The position numbers and the translations under genes were made by a program. This document shows positions 31,795-42,635 of a stretch of 64,000 nucleotides of DNA, one piece after another. The notes beneath the pieces are model-generated. The model saw nothing but the letters and a program-made list of their open reading frames with translations. It searched no databases and was not told the DNA's origin. The stretch is from Ailanthus altissimus (Eukaryota; Streptophyta; Magnoliopsida; Sapindales; Simaroubaceae), in assembly GCA_946807835.1 (NCBI GenBank), contig OX327686.1, positions 8,680,001 through 8,744,000 of the forward strand, read 5' to 3'. Position 1 is the first letter of the stretch; every line of letters starts with the position of its first letter.

Positions 31795-32606
31795 TTCATA
31801 CTCACACTCTCAATGATTAGCCGGTTAACTTTTTATTTATTTTGATGTTTATTTTTTTTTTTTTCAATCTATTAAATTTATAAAGGAGTTGTTTTATTAC
31901 AAAGTCGAAAATTTTGAGAATTTGAAGATACTGCAACATGGAAATCTTCAACCAAAGACAAACAATTGCTGTTTAGAAAATTATTATCATGGGTAATTGG
32001 GTTATGAACTGTTGATAATAAAGAATGGAGGACTTTTTCAGAGTTCAGCCAAACCCTCTTTCTCCAGTAGAGTTCTATGGTGTCTTTATTTTTCAATTTT
32101 TTTTATTTGTTTTGACAGTACGAGAGAATTTGGATGACTGCTAGAAAAAACCTAGCAGCCCACCTTTCCAAAAATTCTCTCAACTGTAGATCTACCGCTC
32201 GGTTGGCTGTTCGGTCGTTGCATCACATCGCCGGATCTCACCTTGCTAGCGTCTTTCGAATCAGACTTCATAGCCTGTTGTTACAATCTAGATCAACCAG
32301 TGTCTTTGTCCTTCGAGCCCTTATCAACAAACCCAATTCCTCTCTATCGGCCACCGACCTGCTTGCTAGTCTTAGCACTGTCGTGCATCCACTACTTGTT
32401 CTGCCAGAGACTGCTGTCCTCCACCGCCAAACCCAATCGTCGTTGTCCTCCATCGTCGGCCACATGTTGATGTTGGCTTTAGATTGTTTAAATTGTGTAA
32501 TAATGTGGAGGATGTAATTAGGGTTATTATTTAAATTTTAGAAAAAAATGTTTCAACTTAAGGTTAAATAATTTCCCTCTTGAGGGGCCTGTATCTCTCT
32601 CTTTTG
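31795..32606 (+). repeat. Repeat X, copy 2 (uninterrupted)
   Basis: This copy matches 1622-1827 plus 8270-9101 in order and defines the element at about 812 bp. An open frame of 127 codons (32134-32517, MTARKNLAAHLSKNS start) overlaps a shorter conserved frame in copy 1 and is Ser/Leu-rich without a known domain. Element ends show no TIR, LTR signature or poly-A. The flanks of the two copies are unrelated, so this is dispersed and not segmental duplication. Confidence 0.75.
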
Positions 32607-32649
32607 AGAACAATATTTCCCTTTTCGAAATAGTTTCCCTTTTTATAGA

Positions 32650-33045
32650 CACCATCCTTAATATGAGGTATGATTATTATTCTTTTTAGAGTATAGGTTT
32701 AAGTATATGTTAGTGTGTATTGAAATGCTTTGTTCTGGTAATTTTTCATTTATAGTATTAGAGGTCCTCAATGTAATATCTTGATATTCATCAATAATAT
32801 AATATCTATGTTAAAAAAAGAAAATTCGGAGAAATTGTACCTTTTACTTTTATAAAAATATGTATGAGATATGACTTTTTATATATATTTAATATCACTA
32901 CTAAACGAAAAAATATATAAATTTACTTTACACCAGAAATATGTTAGAATTACTACTTATATAAGAAGTATAACTCATATAGGACAATACTACTATATAA
33001 AAAAAATATAATTTAAGAATATTAATATTATTAATATTCTTCCTC
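32650..33045 (-). repeat. Possible 3' LTR remnant of a copia element
   Basis: It lies directly downstream (minus sense) of a copia RNase H end and after a TTGAGGAAG purine stretch. ATTCATCAATAATATAATA words, common in copia LTR R regions, lie at its far end. No partner LTR exists in the window, so the call is tentative. Confidence 0.3.
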
Positions 33046-33727
33046 AAACTCATGTTAGCATAGTTAAAGTAAGCTTGAGTTTAAAAAGTAATAATAAAAA
33101 AATTCAAAAAAGAAGAGATTTGGTGAAGATATTTGTTGGCAAGTTATCAATGAAAGCCAATGAAGCTTAACAATGCTAAGAGATACATGCTGATGAATAA
33201 AGTAACAATTGATCAGTCTCAATTTATTTTGTATGCTTGTGAAAAATATTATTGTGCGTAATTTGAATGAAACTTTATATGTTTCAAATAGAAATATAGC
33301 ATTATAATGAGGCAGTCTAATATTACCAATAAGCCATCATAACCAAATAAGCTCTTAGGTAGGGCATGATTTTCAGCTTCAGTATTAGACCATGTTGTAA
33401 TTGTTTGTTTCTTGTTATGCTAGGACATAAGAGAGTCTTTCAAGAAAAAACAAAAAGCAATAGTAAGCTTTCGATTAGTAGGATCATCAGCCTAGTCGGC
33501 ATCATAATAGTAACTTTACAATTCTAGAGAAGAATCTGCTAAAAAATGAAGACCATAAACAAGTGCACTTTTGATATAACATAAAATATGAATAATGACA
33601 TAGTCAGAAGAACGAAGAATAGATATAAATTAATTGACTACATAAACAACATAAACAGTGTCAGGATGAATCATGACAATAAGATATACTCTTTCTTATT
33701 TCAGCTCTACCTAATTATATCTCGATA
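33046..33727 (-). pseudogene. Copia pol fragment: RT end and RNase H
   Basis: Reading leftwards, the blocks correspond to the end of copia RT and its RNase H: HPDTVYVV, then a SYYYDAD.ADDPTNRK block, then KKQTITTWSNTEAENHALP, matching the DPTDRRSxTG and SRSSTEAEY patterns. A final TNIFTKSL-like piece lies near 33110. Frames are broken by many stops. The upstream pol is absent because copia E inserted at 33733; nothing on the far side (after 37163) continues it convincingly. Confidence 0.7.
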
Positions 33728-33732
33728 CCTCG

Positions 33733-34612
33733 TGTTGGCCTAGATGACTTTGAAGATTTTGATGATTCCAAACAATAGAGAAAAAAAATATTTATAGACT
33801 AAAGCGTAAAGTTTTGAAAGTGATAAGAAATTGACCACAATGTAAATGTTTCAAAACTTTGGTCACTGTAGTGCGTACTGTAGTTTAGTCATGTAGCAAC
33901 GACACTATTTCATAATGGTTAAATCACTATGTAACCACTAGTTACTGTGTTAACAGTTATAACGGTCAAATTACTGTAGTCGACTATAGCAACGAACAAG
34001 ATACTATAGCAATAGCAAACAATGGCTAGTTTTACTATCTCTTTAAATACAAGCTTCATTTAAGCTCAACAACAACAAGTGAAGTATTCTATAATCTTCA
34101 TATCATTTGACAAGGAAAAAGATATTCATATTTATATTAAAATTGTTATATCTATTCATTAAGAGAGTTTAAATTGTAAGGGTTTAATTAAACCCAAATC
34201 AATCTTTTTAAAGGTCTTGTTGGTACTCGGTAAAGCCAAACTATTGTGAGGGTTTGATCTGTATTTGAGAAACTAATTAGGGTTTAATTAGTATCTAAGA
34301 AACTAATTAGGGTTTGATTGGTATTTGGAAAAGTCAATTTGTAAAGGTTTGATTAACACATGAAAAGTTAATCAAAGGGTCTTGAAAGATAGACCGAGCC
34401 AGTGGAATTCTGCAAGCACGGTTAGCTTCGAGGCGTGGATGTAAGTCGGGATAAGGGTCAAACCACGTAAGCATCCGGTGTTAGCTTTCTATTTTTTTAC
34501 TCTTTTATTTACTGCAATTATTTGTGCTTTATTTTGTTTATATTATTAGTAATTGGATAAGTTGTTAAATACCCAATTCATCTCTACTTGGGTTGCCTAT
34601 CTAGAATTTTTA
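33733..34612 (+). repeat. Copia E 5' LTR
   Basis: The 880-bp LTR is about 85-90% similar to its partner by eye. A run of imperfect AGGGTTTGATTGGTATTTGGAAAAG units lies at 34250-34360 in both LTRs. CACTGTAG...GTAGCAACGG words lie in the upstream half. Confidence 0.85.
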
Positions 34613-34699
34613 ATTAGTATTAGAGCCTCGTACTCTAGAAAGAACTTAATTGTCTTAGAGTGATCCATAGCAACCATTAGTAGATCTAGTATATATAAA

Positions 34700-35800
34700 A
34701 GCCAATCCACTACTAAACTTCCATTCTTTGACAAAAATGACTATAACTATTAGAAAATTAGGATGAGAACTTATTTGCAAGCTTTCAATTATAATATTTG
34801 AATTATTGTTTAAAATGGTTCTCATGTGCCTATGAAAAGGAATAAAAAATACAAGCTTATTCCTAAACTTGAAAATGAGTGGAATAAAGGGAATTTTAGA
34901 AATGCTTTTTTAAATGCAAAAGCCATGAACTATTTATTTTGTGCATTAAATAAAAATGTGTTCAATACAATTTGCCATTATAATTTCGCATATGCAATTT
35001 GGCATACATTAGATGCGTTATATAAGAAAAATGTAGCTAAAAAGAAAGAAATCATGGCATTAACTTCAACATGGGATGATTATTCGTCAGAAAATGATAA
35101 AAGAAAAATAACAAATCTTGCACTTATGGCTATCAATAGTGATAAATTCAATAGTGAGGTAAGTGATGATGAACCTTTTATTGAAGAGTTTTATTTACAA
35201 TTTATTGAAGAAACAAAAACTATGAAAAAGAAATTGAATAAAGAAAATAATTGTTACAAGAAGAAATTGATAGTCTAAAACTAGAAAAAGATGAGTTACA
35301 AAAAGACAAATAAATTTTGAAAGAGAAATTGAATAAAAAAAAGAATTTGTTGCAAGAAGAAATTAAATGTCTAAAACTGAATATTGATGAGTTATGAAAA
35401 GATAATCAAATTTTAAATGATGAAAAAGAAAATCTTAAAAAAAGGCTCATGACTTGAATGAAATTATTTAAAATTTAAGAATAAAAAATATAATTTTAAA
35501 AAGATGGTTTATGCTAAAACATGTATTTTTGACAAATGCAATTTAAGATATAAACCAATTCTAAAACAATTTTTTTTTTTAAAATCCTCCTTTAAATATG
35601 GTCCTTATTCACTTTATCATTATTGTAATAAAAATGGATACAAAGTTTTTAATTATCCTATTAAAAAATTTGGAGGAAAATAAATTTGGGTTTCAAAAGA
35701 AACAATTGCTAAAATTGGAGGGCTAAAGAAATATCGGATACCAAAATATATAATTTGAATTTATTTTGTAAGTATCAACATCAAGACATGTAAGAGATAT
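34700..35800 (+). pseudogene. Copia E gag with coiled coil and decayed zinc knuckle
   Basis: The start reads FFDKNDYN before a stop, the copia gag opening. The frame 34826-35278 then carries NEWNKGNFRNAFLNAKAMNY and FAYAIWHTLDALYKKN, the UBN2 gag core. A glutamate/lysine-rich coiled coil with ~60-bp internal repeats (AAAGAGAAATTGAATAAA words) lies at 35200-35440. A zinc-knuckle relic reading YHYCNKNGYKVFNYP, with two Cys lost, lies near 35620. The middle of gag appears deleted. Confidence 0.72.
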
Positions 35801-36242
35801 TTAGCATAAACAAATTTGTTCTTAATCTTTATAAAATTTTGGGATGCATGTATTTAATTTTGTATTTGTCTTAATCATATCATACCTTGATTCATGTATT
35901 AAAAAGAAATTTTTTTTATGTGATATAGACTTAGGGGGAGCATTGTAAAAATTATCTTTACAACATATGAATTTATTTTTTAGATTTTGATGATTTATTC
36001 TTTATATGGTTATGATTATATCATTATTTTTTTACAATGCCAAATGGGAGAAATATGTGAGTGCAATTTAGTTTATGATTTATTCTTAAACTGCTTAACA
36101 CGTGCACTTGTATTTCAGCAAAAAGGCTTGGTAAAAATTTGCTAAAAATATAAATGTAGGAGGAGCACAAATTAAGAGGGAAACATACTTTTCAAATAGA
36201 AGATATTGCTTACATTTTTTGTTATCATAAAAAGGAGGAGAT

Positions 36243-37163
36243 TGTTGGCCTAGATGACTTTGAAGAATTTGATGACTTCAAACAATAGAGAAAAATAATA
36301 TTTATAGACTAAACTGCAAAGTTTTGAAAATTATAAAAAATGGACCAAAAGGTAAATGTTTCAAAACTTTAGTCACTGTAGCGCGTACTGTAGCACAATC
36401 ATGTAGCAACGGTACTATTCCATAATGGTTAAATCACTGTACAACGGTTAGTTATTGTGTTAACGGTTATAACGGTCAAATCACTATAGTCGACTATAGC
36501 AACGGACAGGATACTGTAACAACATGTAGGATACTGTAGCAATAGTGAAAAACGACTAGTTTCTCCATCTTTATAAATATAAGCCTTATTCAAGCTTAAC
36601 AACAACAAGTGTCAAGCTTAACAACAATAAGTGAAGTATTCTATAATCTTCATATCATTTGAGAGGAAAAGAAATATCCATATGTATCTTTAAATTGTTA
36701 TATCTACTATTTAAGAGAGTTTAATTGTAAAGGTTTAATTGAATCTAAATCAATCTTTGTAAGGGTCTTGTTGGTACTCGGTAAAGCCAAACTACTGTGA
36801 GGGTTTGATTAGTATCTCAGAAACTAATCAGGGTTTAATTAGTACCTAAGAAACTAATTAGGGTTTGATTGGTATTTGGAAAAGCCAATTTGTAAATGTT
36901 TGATTAACACCTGAAAAAGTTAATCAAAGGGTTTTGAAAGATAGACTAAGCCAGTTGAATCCTTAAACACGATTAGCTTCAAGGCGTGGATGTAAGTTGG
37001 GATAAAGGCCAAACCAAGTAAACATCAAGTGTTAATTTTCTCTTTCCCTACTCTTTTATTTACTAGAATTATTTGTGTTGTATTTTATTTATATTTTTAG
37101 TAATTAGATAAATTATTAACTACCCAATTCATCCCCACTTAGGTTGCCTATCTAGAATTTTCA
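36243..37163 (+). repeat. Copia E 3' LTR
   Basis: The 921-bp LTR is the partner of 33733-34612 and contains a short extra duplication near 36600-36625 (CAAGCTTAACAACAA repeated). Confidence 0.85.
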
Positions 37164-37379
37164 CTTTGTATAAGAACTTTTTGCATATCCACATAATGGA
37201 ATCTAAAGCCTCTTGTCTTTGATTCCCCCAATCTACCCAGCTCTTATTTCTTTCTTCCATGGTAATAGGATTGTGGTGAAACCACATGATTGGAAAATAT
37301 TATTAGTAGAATCACGAGGAAAACTACTTAAGACAAATTATTTTGATGTTAAACTACACGATTGGAAGTTGAGGCGGTT

Positions 37380-37734
37380 TAATAGTTAATCTTTTACACC
37401 TACGCCGTTGTTAGTAAGTTTAAGAATCTTTTACACCTACGTCGTTAGTTAGTAAGTTTAAATCACGCCATCTCATTTTCTTTTATATTAATATTTGACA
37501 TAAAATTTGAGTCGACAATTGTATAAAAAGGAGACAAATTTTGAGTCATTTGATTTTATGCAATTCAATAATTAAAATAAAATCAAAAGATTGTAATTTG
37601 GTAATACATCAAGTAATTTATGTATAAATTTTATTAATATGAGATTGTAAAATCAAAAGATTGTAATTTGGTTGTATATCAAGTAATTTTTATGTAAATT
37701 TTATTAGTATGAGACCGAACCAAACATTTATTAT
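37380..37734. repeat. Local tandem repeats left of copia D
   Basis: AATCTTTTACACCTACG.CGTT...TTAGTAAGTTTA occurs twice (about 37390-37465). A 74-bp unit starting AAAATCAAAAGATTGTAATTTGG occurs at about 37574 and 37648. A third copy of the 74-bp unit lies beyond copia D at about 42218, so copia D inserted into this repeat cluster. Confidence 0.7.
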
Positions 37735-38414
37735 TAGTAGAAGTGTTTACACACACAAATATAATAATACAACAAATAAAATAAAAGAGAATTGACAAAG
37801 AAACTAAAAGAAAACACACACAGTAATTTACATAGTATGACAATTGTCTACATTCATGGTGGATCAGGATCTTTATTCTTATTATTGAATCACAAAACAC
37901 TCACAAAGTATATTTTACAAGGATCAAAAGTTCACAAAGAACTTTCTCTCTCTGAAGGGATTACAATAATTATTCTCTTAATTGTGTTACGTTGTTGTTG
38001 TAGTTGTGATATATTCTTAAGCCAAAAATAAGACCCTTATATAGCCTATATATGTTCTAATTTAATCCTAATTCAGGTTAGAACCAAAATAGGATGTTTG
38101 AGACAACTTAAAAATTCTAAAAATTGTGGTAGGTCATATTTTTGCTACAGCACTAGCTTATAATTATTGCAATACCGCAATTGTAGCTTCTGGTGCCGCG
38201 GTACTAGTATTTGAGCGCTGCAGCATTGAGGCCTCGGACATAGGCACTGCATCACTACACAATGAGCATTACGGCACCCTAGGCTCTAGAATATTTATTA
38301 CAATGGTAATCTTTTCATCGCTGCAGTAGCAGCCTATTTCTTTTTGCTTTTAAGCTTTTTCTCGCCTTCACACCTTCACTATATGTCCCCTACTCATTAG
38401 CTATGATTCCAACT
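37735..38414 (-). repeat. Copia D 3' LTR (left)
   Basis: The 680-bp LTR begins TAGTAGAAGTG (TG decayed) and matches 41478-42120. The GC-richer stretch 38180-38290 includes GCCGCGGTACTAG and GAGCGCTGCAGCATTGAGG. Confidence 0.78.
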
Positions 38415-38429
38415 TGATTCATATCCAGT

Positions 38430-39250
38430 TTATTCTCTTCGGATTCAGACAGTTATGCTACTAAAAGTTTGAACTACTGGACCAAAGGAGTAGAGACAGC
38501 CTTCGCATTGGACATTCCAAAATTTTCAAGTATCTTGAGTAAATATCTCTGTTGTGACAAGATGATAATATCTTTACTTTCCCTCACAATATCCATACCC
38601 AAGATTCTCTTTACTGCTCTCAAATTCTTCATCTCAAACTCGTCACTCAATTGCTTTTTTTAGTTTCTGTATTTCTTCCATATCTTTACATACAATTAGT
38701 ATATCATTCATATATAGAAGTAAATATATACTCAACCTACTACTCAGGTTCTTAAAGTACATATAGCCATTATACTTACTTATATTGAACTCATAAGTCA
38801 TTATGAAGTCATCAAATCCCTTATACCATTACCTAGGAGATTGATTCAATCTATATAATGACTTTTTCAACAAATAAACATGATCCTTTATGTTAGATTC
38901 TTTAATCATTTGTGGCTATGTCAAGTATATTTTCTCCTCTACCTCTTTATGTAGAAAAGTTGTCTTTACCTTATTGATGGATTTATCATTCTCTTTAGCC
39001 TATCTCTGGCTAGTTGGTACTCTTCAAGTTTCATTTTAAAAGTCCTAGTTTGACTTTAGGTGGACTTCAATGAACTAATTAGTGTTTTTTGTTCGACTTC
39101 AAGGGTTGACTTACTGAAGTATTGATCTGGGGACATCTTAAATCTACTTTTAAATTTCACTTCAACTTCAACTGTTTCTGGTGCCGAAATCCCCTTGGGC
39201 ATAGACTATTCCTTCAAATCTTTTTAAGGAACTTTCAACATAGTCATCTC
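38430..39250 (-). pseudogene. Copia D reverse transcriptase remnant
   Basis: Minus frames near 38890-38430 read KSLYRLNQSPR, YLLLYMNDILIVCKD (the catalytic YVDD is YMND here), then DEFEMKNL and SKDIIILSQQRYLLKILENFGM, in standard copia RT order. Several stops and frameshifts occur. The part upstream of 38890 is too eroded to align by eye. Confidence 0.7.
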
Positions 39251-39299
39251 ATCAAATTTTACATCTCTACTTATGATACTCTTTGATGGCTTCAACTTA

Positions 39300-40400
39300 T
39301 TGCACTATACCTTATATCTTTTCACACATTCGGGATGCCTTATAAATATTCCCTCAAAGGTTCTAGGTTTCAACTTGCATTACTTTATATGTATGAAAGC
39401 TAGACAACCAAATATCCTAAGGTGATCATACTTAGGATGGCTGCCTGACCACTTCACTTTTGGTGTCTTGAAGTCTATCGCTAAGGAATGACTTTTATTG
39501 ATCAAGTAGCCTACTATGACTACAGCCTCAACCTAACATTCCCTAGACACCCTTGCATTGGTCAACATGCATCTAACTCTTTCAAGTAAGGTCTTATGTT
39601 TGGCAAAAAAGCTATCAAACTCCTTATTGCAATACTTGAAATTATTATCTGTCCTTAGTCTCTTATTCTTTTTACTAGTTTAATTCTTAATAAGAGCCAT
39701 CCATGTTTTGAATGACTCAAACACTTGCTCCTTACTCTACAACATATATGCCCACAGTTTCCTTGAATAATCATCAATAAATATGATGAAGTACCTTGTT
39801 TCACTATGAGTGATTGTCTATGCTAGCTCACAAAGAACTGAGTGTATATAATCAAGAGTGCATTTTGTTTTGTGCTCTCTGGTATTAACCTTACCCTATG
39901 TGTTTTTCCAAGCATACAATGTTCACAAAACTCTAATGGTTAAAACTTATCCTCACCATATGCCTTTTGATCATATAACTCATTTAGGTTCCTTTTACCT
40001 AGGTGAGCTAGCCTTAGATGTCATAACTTAGTTTTCATATTCTCATTATCTATAGAGAATGATGCAGAACCACTCATTACCTCTTCTTTCAGCACATACA
40101 CATCGTTGTGCCTATTATCTTTCATCACAGCAATGGAACCTTTCAACATTCTCAGAATCCATTTTTCATCTATGATGGAACACCTATTCTGGTATCATAT
40201 ACCTAGTAAGATCAAGTTCTTCTTAAGGTTAGGAACATACCTAGCTTCTAATAACTCTTTCACTTTTTCATCATGTAACCTAAGTTTAACACTACCAATT
40301 TCTATCACTTGACAAGCCAAGTCATTCCCCATTAACACTTTACCAACATTAATGGATTAGCAAATAATGATTTATTCGAGCACATATGAAATGTATAATC
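39300..40400 (-). pseudogene. Copia D GAG-pre-integrase and integrase remnant
   Basis: Minus-strand peptides near 40330-39880 include KLRLHDEKVKELLEARYVPNLKKNL-type sequence, then LWHLRLAHLGKRNLNEL and CEHCMLGKTHRV, the conserved zinc-binding H...C..C of the integrase N-terminus. The catalytic core beyond 39850 is fragmentary. Confidence 0.68.
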
Positions 40401-40479
40401 AGAATCTAAAATCCAGTATTAGAACTCTTACTATAAGAAGTTACAAGAGTTTCTGCACTAGCATAGCTATCTTCTTAAA

Positions 40480-41444
40480 TTAAAGTAGCTTCTGCCTCTT
40501 TCTTCTTGTCCTTGGATTTCTTTTCTAGACAACCTTATGAAACGTTTCTCTTTCTTGCAGTAATAACACTTCTTAGAGTTTTTGCATTAACATCTAAAAT
40601 CCACTATCAGAACTCTTACTATAAGAAGTTATAGTTTTTTTTACATTAGCATAGCTGTCTTTTTAAATTAAAGCAGCTTCTGCCTCTTTCTTCTTGTCCT
40701 TGGCTTTCTTCTTCGGATAGCCTTCTGAAGTGCCTCTATTTTTTGCAGTAATAATACTTCCTAGGATAGCCTCTGGACTTCGATCTCGATCCCTTCTTTG
40801 ACATTCATTCTCTTTGCACAGGCATTTCTCTTGCAACTAATCCTTCTACATTGGCATCTATCTTTTTCCTCAATTACTTTGAGTTTAATGATGATTTGAC
40901 ATCCTTCATAGTTAAACTCTCTCTGTCTTAGAATAATGTATCAATAAAGTGCTCATAACTATGGAGAAGAGAATTCAATAGGATGATGGCCTTGTATTCA
41001 TCCTCTATCTTTATATCGTTTATCTTTAAATCAATTATGATCTTGTTGAAGGCATTTATATGGTCTTTAATCGGTGTCCCTTCTGACATGGACAACTAAT
41101 GAAATTTCTTCTTTATATGCAGGCTGTTGGCCAACGACTCAGTCATATAAAGATCATCTAACCTCTTTCAAAGATCAATAATTGTCTTTTCACCAGCAAC
41201 CTCCCTTAAAACTTCATCGCTCAATGATAGAACAATTATACTATGAGCTTTATCTTGAATGTCTTTTCTCTCTACTTTCAGATTTAGATGACTTTGGCTT
41301 CTTTTCTTCGGTAGACAGAGCTACAATCTCCTTCAAGGCCGGACTTAATTCTTGGCTCACCAGTAATGCCATCACTTTAACCTTCTATAGATTAAAGTCA
41401 TTTTTACCGTTGAATTTCTCTACTTCATATTTGGGTGCAGCCAT
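40480..41444 (-). pseudogene. Copia D gag remnant
   Basis: The ATG at 41444 starts MAAPKYEVEKFNGKNDFNL, followed by frame-broken gag core (SMSEGTPIKDHINAFNKII, then ILLNSLLHSYEHFIDTLF near 41050-40900). A zinc-knuckle region is partly duplicated: 40590-40740 repeats 40420-40560, including ATCTAAAATCCA.TATCAGAACTCTTACTATAAGAAGTTA. Its start resembles copia A gag. Confidence 0.7.
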
Positions 41445-41477
41445 GATTTACTAAACCAAGCTCTAATACTAGTTTAT

Positions 41478-42120
41478 TGATGGAAGTGCTTACATATACA
41501 AGTATAATAATGTAACAAATAAATCAAAAGAGAATTGAGAAGGGATAGAAGAAAACACACATATCAATTTACGTGGTTCGACAATTGCCTATATCCACGG
41601 AAGATCAAGATCTCTTTTTTTATTATTGAATCACAAAGCACTCATAAAGAACTTTCTTTTTCTAAAAGGGATTATAATAATTGTTATCTCAATTGTGCTA
41701 TGTTATTGTTGTGATATATTATCAAGCCAAAAATAAGGCCTTTATATAGCCTATATACGTCCTAAGTTAACCCTAATCCGAGTTAAAACAAAAATAGAGT
41801 ATTTAGGACAACTTAGAAATCTTAAAAATCGTGGTAGGTTGCATTTTTGATGCAATGCTAGCTTATGGTCACTGTAGCACTGCGATTGTAGCTTCCAACC
41901 CTGTGACACTAGCATCTAGGTGTTGCAGCACTAGAGCCTAGGACATGGGTGCTGCAACGCCACACAATTAGCGCTACGACGCCTTAAGCTCTAGAATTGC
42001 TGCTACAGTTATAGCCTTTCCATCACTGTAGCAGCAGCAGCCTGTTTCTTCATGCTTTCATGCTTCTTCTCGCCTCCACACCTTTACCACATGTCCCCTA
42101 CTCATTAACTTGATTCCAAC
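41478..42120 (-). repeat. Copia D 5' LTR (right)
   Basis: This 643-bp LTR is the partner of 37735-38414 and begins TGATGGAAGTGC. It shares the TACGTGGTTCG-ACAATTGCCTAT block with copia A. Confidence 0.78.
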
Positions 42121-42500
42121 TTTTTTCAAAATAATTTTTAATCATTTTCTTACATTTACATTACTAACAAAAACCTTTATTCTGATCCAATACAAATACA
42201 ATTCAATCTCTGAAGATAAAGTCAAAAGATTGTAATTTAGTTGTACATCAAGTAATTTATATATAAATTTTGTTAGTACGAGACTAAACCAAACATTTAC
42301 TTTACTAATAAAAACCTTTATTTTGATTCATACAAATACAATTCAATCTCTAAAGTCTAGTAAGGTGCAACATACCCAATATAAAATAAGCTTGCCTTTT
42401 TATGTTCCAATGCAATCATACAATTTCCAGTTTATCCAATACAAATACAATTCAATCTCTCGAGTCTAGTACGGTGAAACATATTCAATATGAAAGACAC
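42121..42500. repeat. Local tandem repeats right of copia D
   Basis: TACAAATACAATTCAATCTCT occurs at about 42190, 42333 and 42440, and one copy of the 74-bp AAAGATTGTAATTTAGTTGTACATCAAG unit lies at about 42218. It is the continuation of the cluster at 37574-37734. Confidence 0.65.
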
Positions 42501-42635
42501 TTGCCTTATTCATGTTTTAATGCAATCATAAATACAATTTCCAGTATGACAAACACATGTTGTGAAATTTTCAAGAATATGAATGTGGTTCCGTCCTTGA
42601 ATACCCATTTCAAGCAGCAAGAAGAATTGATTTCT

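Larger units (their letters stand above)
33733..37163 (+). mobile_element. Copia E: non-autonomous (gag-only) Ty1/copia element
   Basis: LTRs lie at 33733-34612 and 36243-37163 (both start TGTTGGCCTAGATGACTTTG). The flanks CCTCG (33728-33732) and CTTTG (37164-37168) could be a decayed 5-bp target duplication. A primer site ATTAGTATTAGAGCC at 34613-34627 (decayed TGGTATCAGAGCC) follows the left LTR, and a purine tract AAAAAGGAGGAGA at 36228-36241 precedes the right LTR, so it reads on the plus strand. The interior is 1.63 kb and holds only gag-like sequence; no protease, integrase, RT or RNase H was found. Confidence 0.87.
37735..42120 (-). mobile_element. Copia D: degenerate Ty1/copia element with gag and pol
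   Basis: LTRs lie at 37735-38414 and 41478-42120, in direct orientation. The minus-strand primer site reads TAGTATTAGAGC (decayed TGGTATCAGAGC) at about 41472-41461. The interior of 3.06 kb carries, in minus order, gag (from 41444), GAG-pre-integrase/integrase (about 40300-39500) and part of RT (about 38900-38430). RNase H and much of RT are missing, so the element is internally deleted. It shares the GTGGTTCG-CAATTGCCTA-TCCAC LTR block with copia A. No convincing target duplication was found. Confidence 0.82.
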
